From positions 42,501 through 67,820 of the forward strand of contig ADNK01001995.1 of assembly GCA_000320545.1 (NCBI GenBank): a stretch of 25,320 nt of DNA, read 5' to 3'. The translations under genes were made by a program, and so were the position numbers. Below the pieces are notes generated by a model. The model saw nothing but the letters and a program-made list of their open reading frames with translations, was not told the origin of the DNA and made no database searches. How positions within the stretch are numbered: position 1 is the stretch's first letter; each line of letters starts with the position of its first letter. Positions 22,078-25,320 of the stretch are shown in pieces. The stretch comes from Bigelowiella natans CCMP2755. Taxonomy: Eukaryota; Cercozoa; Chlorarachniophyceae.

Positions 22078-22138
<61 letters not shown>

Positions 22139-22173
22139 TCTATTATCTATACATTGTACAGACTCCAGCACCA

Positions 22174-22209
<36 letters not shown>

Positions 22210-23540
22210 CCGCCACCACCCTTATGATCTCACTCCATTTTCTTCTCTCCCTTCTTCATCTTTTCCTTTTTCTTCTTCTTCTCTTTTGCTGCTGCTGCTA
22301 CCACACCATTGTTGCATCACTGCTACTACTTACACTAGCCCTACCACCACTTTCTAACTGCGGCATTGCTACGATAAAGCCCTATTGCGCTCGCACCTCG
22401 AATTCACTTCTCGTTGTTGTTTTCTTTTCCTCCTCAAGAACTTTTTGGCTACGCCTGCGAGTATCAGTTTATCATTGTTCGCTGCTTTCATACTCCTCCT
22501 GAGAGAGACAATTGCGGTATCGTCGAGAACTCGAATCTTATAGGCGGAGGTTGAGCCACCCCCCCTCTCTGCCTGCCTCCTCACACTCCTATTCGTCCTC
22601 TTTCTGCACGGCTGCTGCGGCACCTCTTTGGCTCCCGCTACGATTCGTGCACTCACCCAAGCTGCGCCAAACTTCCACTCCACCTTTTAGTTATGAAAGG
22701 AGGTAAGTGCTACCACAAAAAATGACGATGGCAATAATAGTGATAACAACAACTACTACTACTACTACGCTAAGAACAACATGCGAGACTACCGCGTCGC
22801 CAGCAGCAAAATCCTCAGCCTGAGCTGTAGCCGCAACATCGTCAGCTTCGTCCTGGCTTCTCTTTGTCGAGGGGAGGGGAGAAGAGCTAATAGATAATAA
22901 GGCGGAGGCAGAGGCGAAATCATTCAATCCCAGCGCTGGTGTTTGACTAGCCTCCAAAGCTGCTGAACCAGCTTTGCTACTTGAGGTAGTAGTAGCGGTA
23001 GTAGCAGTAGTAGCAGTAGTAGTAGTAGTAGCAGCAGAAGTAGTAGAAGTTGTAAGAGGATCCGTAGAAATAGCTGTTCCTCCTGTCTTTCTTATCCCCT
23101 CCTCCTCCTCCTCCTCCTCCTCTTTTTCCTTTTTCTCCTCTCCCTCTTTTTCGAGGTGATGATCATTGCAGTTGGAGCATTTCTTACGACGCTGCCGTTT
23201 CAATCCCGCAGCATCTGTAGAAACGCCATCCCCACCGTCTTCCTTCCCACTCTCACACCGCTTTTCAGCGCAGGGTTTCTTGCGAACCCCCCCCCCTCTC
23301 ATGGGACCTTCGGTAACCTCTCGTGCAACTCTCTTTCTTAGAGATGAGTCGGAGATGTCGTCGTCTTGCTGCTGCCTCCGCTGTAGCTTGCGTTTTTTTT
23401 TAAGGGGCGGCCCTTCGCTCTCTGTCTCGTCATCTATTTCCTCGCTCTCAGTGCCCTCTGCAATTATATCATTACATGGCAAATGGGTGGTTAAGGTATG
23501 TTACATAGCCGATATGCATCAAGAGGGGATATGGATGGAG

Positions 23541-23581
<41 letters not shown>

Positions 23582-23730
23582 CTCTCTTTCTGCAGTTTTG
23601 AGGGGTTAATTTGCTCGTAGATGATCGCGCAGTTTTATGGCTGCTACCGCAACGAACACTTGCAGCCCCAGACTCCTCGATATCGACTACGCGCAGCATT
23701 ATCCTGATGAACGACGACGACGGCGACGAC

Positions 23731-23764
<34 letters not shown>

Positions 23765-23801
23765 CTGGAAACATGCACAAATGGGTATTGTGTGGTTGTG
23801 T

Positions 23802-23838
<37 letters not shown>

Positions 23839-24447
23839 TATTATAATATGTGCAAGGGAGGTGGGGGAGTATTCACACCTTGGAACCCAGACGAGGCGTC
23901 CCCCCCCTCTCCTCGAGGCTGCTTTAAGTTTGACACCGAAGGGGCGGATAGAAAAGCCGGCTTGCCTTTTTTCTTCCTTTAACACGCCGCCAACCCTTTG
24001 GCGCAACCAGCACAGTGACCACATCATAAAACAATCTATTCTTTGATTTGATTGGATGACTTTCTTCCCCTCTAATAATGGCACTTAGAATACCAACGAA
24101 ATCGATTTTGTTTCTCCCCTCCCCCTCCCCCCGCCCCTCTTTCCACACATAATCACCGCCAATCCCAACATCAGCATCCCGACAGTGGGAGGGATGTGGC
24201 TCATCAACAATTAGTCTTATTACTTATTATTATTATTATTATTGTTGTTGTTGTTGTTATTGTTATTATTTATTTTATTATTATCACTACCACTTGCCCC
24301 TATGCAGAACCCACACTTTCTTCCCTGGTTTCAGCAGCGCCTCCTTTATCGCAATGCGCGTCTCCTTCTCCGAGAACTCATCGTGCCCCCCCTCAAGGAA
24401 GAAGACTAGCCACATGCGAGCCCCTACATTTGCACTAGTGCCGTTAG

Positions 24448-24483
<36 letters not shown>

Positions 24484-25056
24484 CAGGCGTCCAGGCATGA
24501 ACGATACCCCATTTCCGCACCATCCCCTTAGCCGACACTGCTACTTCTTTCCCCAAGAAACGATGGCCCGATGTGCGCCACTAGGGTTTGGTTGGTTGGA
24601 TGTTTGTTCGGCGACACGATCGTGACATTGCAGCGATAGCAGTAGTAAGGATGAGGGTAGGGGATTGGGCAGGGCGGGGATTGCGAGAGAGCATGTTAGC
24701 ACGTATGTTTATGAGGGAATGGGGAGGAAAGAGAAAACCATGGCTGGTCACGTCACTGCACAAACTCACAAAAAGTTCAAAATTACGCCCCCCTCTCCAG
24801 CAGAGAGTAGCAGAGGGTAGAGAGGTGTGGTGGGGAGTAGGGAGGAGGGGGAAAAACCCAAGGCGTGCACCTGCTTCCCCAACTTCCTGATTCTCCGCGA
24901 GAGGCTGATTTTGGCGCCCTTGACCAAAGCCGCTGCTTCTTCTTCTTCTCCGCCCTCCTTCACCACTTTCCTCGTTTTGTAGCGACGGTGGGTGTTACTG
25001 AGAGGATGGTTCTTCCCCCGCTGCTTGTCCAGGCGAAGTGGGCGTGAGCGACTCAT
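21730..25056 (-). CDS. Nuclear protein with two Tudor-like stretches, NLS and serine/glutamate runs
   Basis: Probably a chromatin reader; the exact family is not recognised. Exons, 5' to 3': 25056-24871, 24580-24291, 23976-23879, 23764-23648, 23457-22793, 22683-22408, 22035-21730, all phases consistent, about 645 residues. Exon 1 is basic (MSRSRPLRLDKQRGK) with a Glu/Ala helix. Exon 2 holds a Tudor/PWWP-like pattern: LGKEVAVSAKGMVRKWGIVH, a serine run, then MWLVFFLEGGHDEFSEKE. Exons 3-5 are low complexity: two serine-rich segments, an acidic ESEEIDDETESEG, the SV40-type nuclear signal PPLKKKRKL, a CSNCNDHH cluster and an eight-Glu run. A second Tudor/Agenet-like stretch spans the exon 5/6 junction: DFAAGDAVEWKFGAAWVSAR, then YKIRVLDDTAIVSLRR. 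Exon 7 is unassigned. Exon 6 could stop early at a GTGAGT donor inside the domain, but reading through keeps the Tudor pattern. Intron 1 (290 bases) and the last intron (372 bases) are long for this window and could hide exons. Confidence 0.7.
22079..22135. repeat. Compound (CA)n(TA)n microsatellite
   Basis: About 17 bases of CA run into about 40 bases of TA, inside the last intron of the two-Tudor gene (22036-22407). Confidence 0.95.
22178..22207. repeat. (CAG)n microsatellite, intronic
   Basis: Ten CAG units in the last intron of the two-Tudor gene. On the plus strand it could be read as a glutamine run, but no plus-strand gene is supported there. Confidence 0.95.
23098..23121. repeat. (CTC)n repeat encoding a glutamate run
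   Basis: Eight CTC units; on the minus strand they are GAG codons in exon 5 of the two-Tudor gene, encoding consecutive glutamates. Confidence 0.9.
23542..23588. repeat. (CT)n microsatellite, intronic
   Basis: A long CT run with one interruption, in the intron between exons 4 and 5 of the two-Tudor gene. The Arg/Glu-rich open frame through it on the minus strand is an artefact of the repeat. Confidence 0.95.
23731..23764. repeat. (GAT)n repeat encoding a serine run
   Basis: About eleven GAT units, preceded by related GAC/GGC units from 23711. The minus-strand reading frame fixed by the neighbouring exons turns them into TCA and TCG serine codons at the start of exon 4. Confidence 0.9.
23806..23836. 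repeat. (GT)n microsatellite, intronic
   Basis: An alternating GT run in the intron between exons 3 and 4 of the two-Tudor gene, another potential Z-DNA tract. Confidence 0.95.
24216..24284. repeat. (ATT)n/(GTT)n microsatellite block, intronic
   Basis: ATT units give way to GTT and then mixed ATT/TTT, just beyond the exon 2 donor (24290) of the two-Tudor gene on the minus strand. Confidence 0.9.
24449..24483. repeat. (CTA)n repeat encoding a serine run
   Basis: About eleven CTA units. In the minus-strand frame of exon 2 they are AGT serine codons, interrupting the first Tudor-like stretch between its WGIVH and MWLVFF halves. Confidence 0.9.
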
Positions 25057-25320
25057 CTCCTCGCGAGCAGCGCTGCTCCCGGCAGATGCCAGAGTCTAAT
25101 CGCGTTGTTGTTGTACACATGGCATTGCATCGCATGGGGTTTGTATTGAGTACTCGTACGTGTGGCCGTTGGCCGTCAGGAGCCCCGAAAGGGATATTAG
25201 TCAAAATAGGGGTAAAAAAGAAGGGAAGTGAGAGGGGGGCATGGCGAACCACGTGCCTCGTGGGGAGATAATGGTCGGAGGGAGGGAGGGAGGGAGGGAG
25301 GGAGGGAGGGAGGGAGGGGA
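25057..25320. other. Right edge: upstream of the two-Tudor gene, ending in (GGGA)n
   Basis: No coding region is supported. This should hold the leader and promoter of the minus-strand gene starting at 25056, unless it has a further 5' exon outside the window. From 25277 to the window end is an uninterrupted GGGA repeat that continues beyond the edge. Confidence 0.55.

Noticed and set aside
22154-22357. Poly-glutamine plus-strand frame
   Set aside because: Produced by the intronic (CAG)n tract; the minus-strand gene accounts for the region.

Overview
This is nuclear DNA from an intron-rich unicellular eukaryote, probably an alga or other protist. The strongest evidence is six gene models in which short GT-AG introns (mostly 50-130 bases) join exons whose phases match. 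No bacterial operon structure is visible. A nuclear B12-dependent ribonucleotide reductase points to a protist (Euglena is a known example), but the sequence alone does not fix the lineage. All models come from reading the sequence by hand, without transcript or database support.

Layout, left to right. 1-1139: no supportable gene. About 1140-4381 (+): multi-exon gene of unknown function carrying three copies of a 35-residue repeat. 5961-7563 (+): tandem PX-domain protein, four exons. 8555-9770 (+): small basic protein with a linker-histone-like winged helix, an acidic serine patch and the start of a PARP-type zinc finger. 10499-14161 (-): complete class II ribonucleotide reductase, 20 exons, about 725 residues. 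14933-18308 (+): large nuclear-looking protein with a Tudor-like stretch and a SAP-like motif, six exons. 19062-20332 (-): complete ERCC1/Rad10 homologue, nine exons, about 231 residues. 21730-25056 (-): protein with two Tudor-like stretches and a strong nuclear localisation signal, seven exons, about 645 residues.

The reductase and the 14.9-18.3 kb gene are divergent and share a 771-base gap. The zinc-finger gene and the reductase converge, as do the 14.9-18.3 kb gene and ERCC1. Five of the seven genes have recognisable or suggestive roles in DNA supply, repair or chromatin. Whether that grouping means anything is open.

Intergenic DNA at 5.0-5.9, 7.6-8.5, 10.1 and 20.6-21.7 kb is rich in GCATGC-type words and short inverted repeats. 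From 21.7 kb rightwards the DNA changes character: microsatellites of many unit types become dense in introns and even in exons, where they encode serine and glutamate runs.
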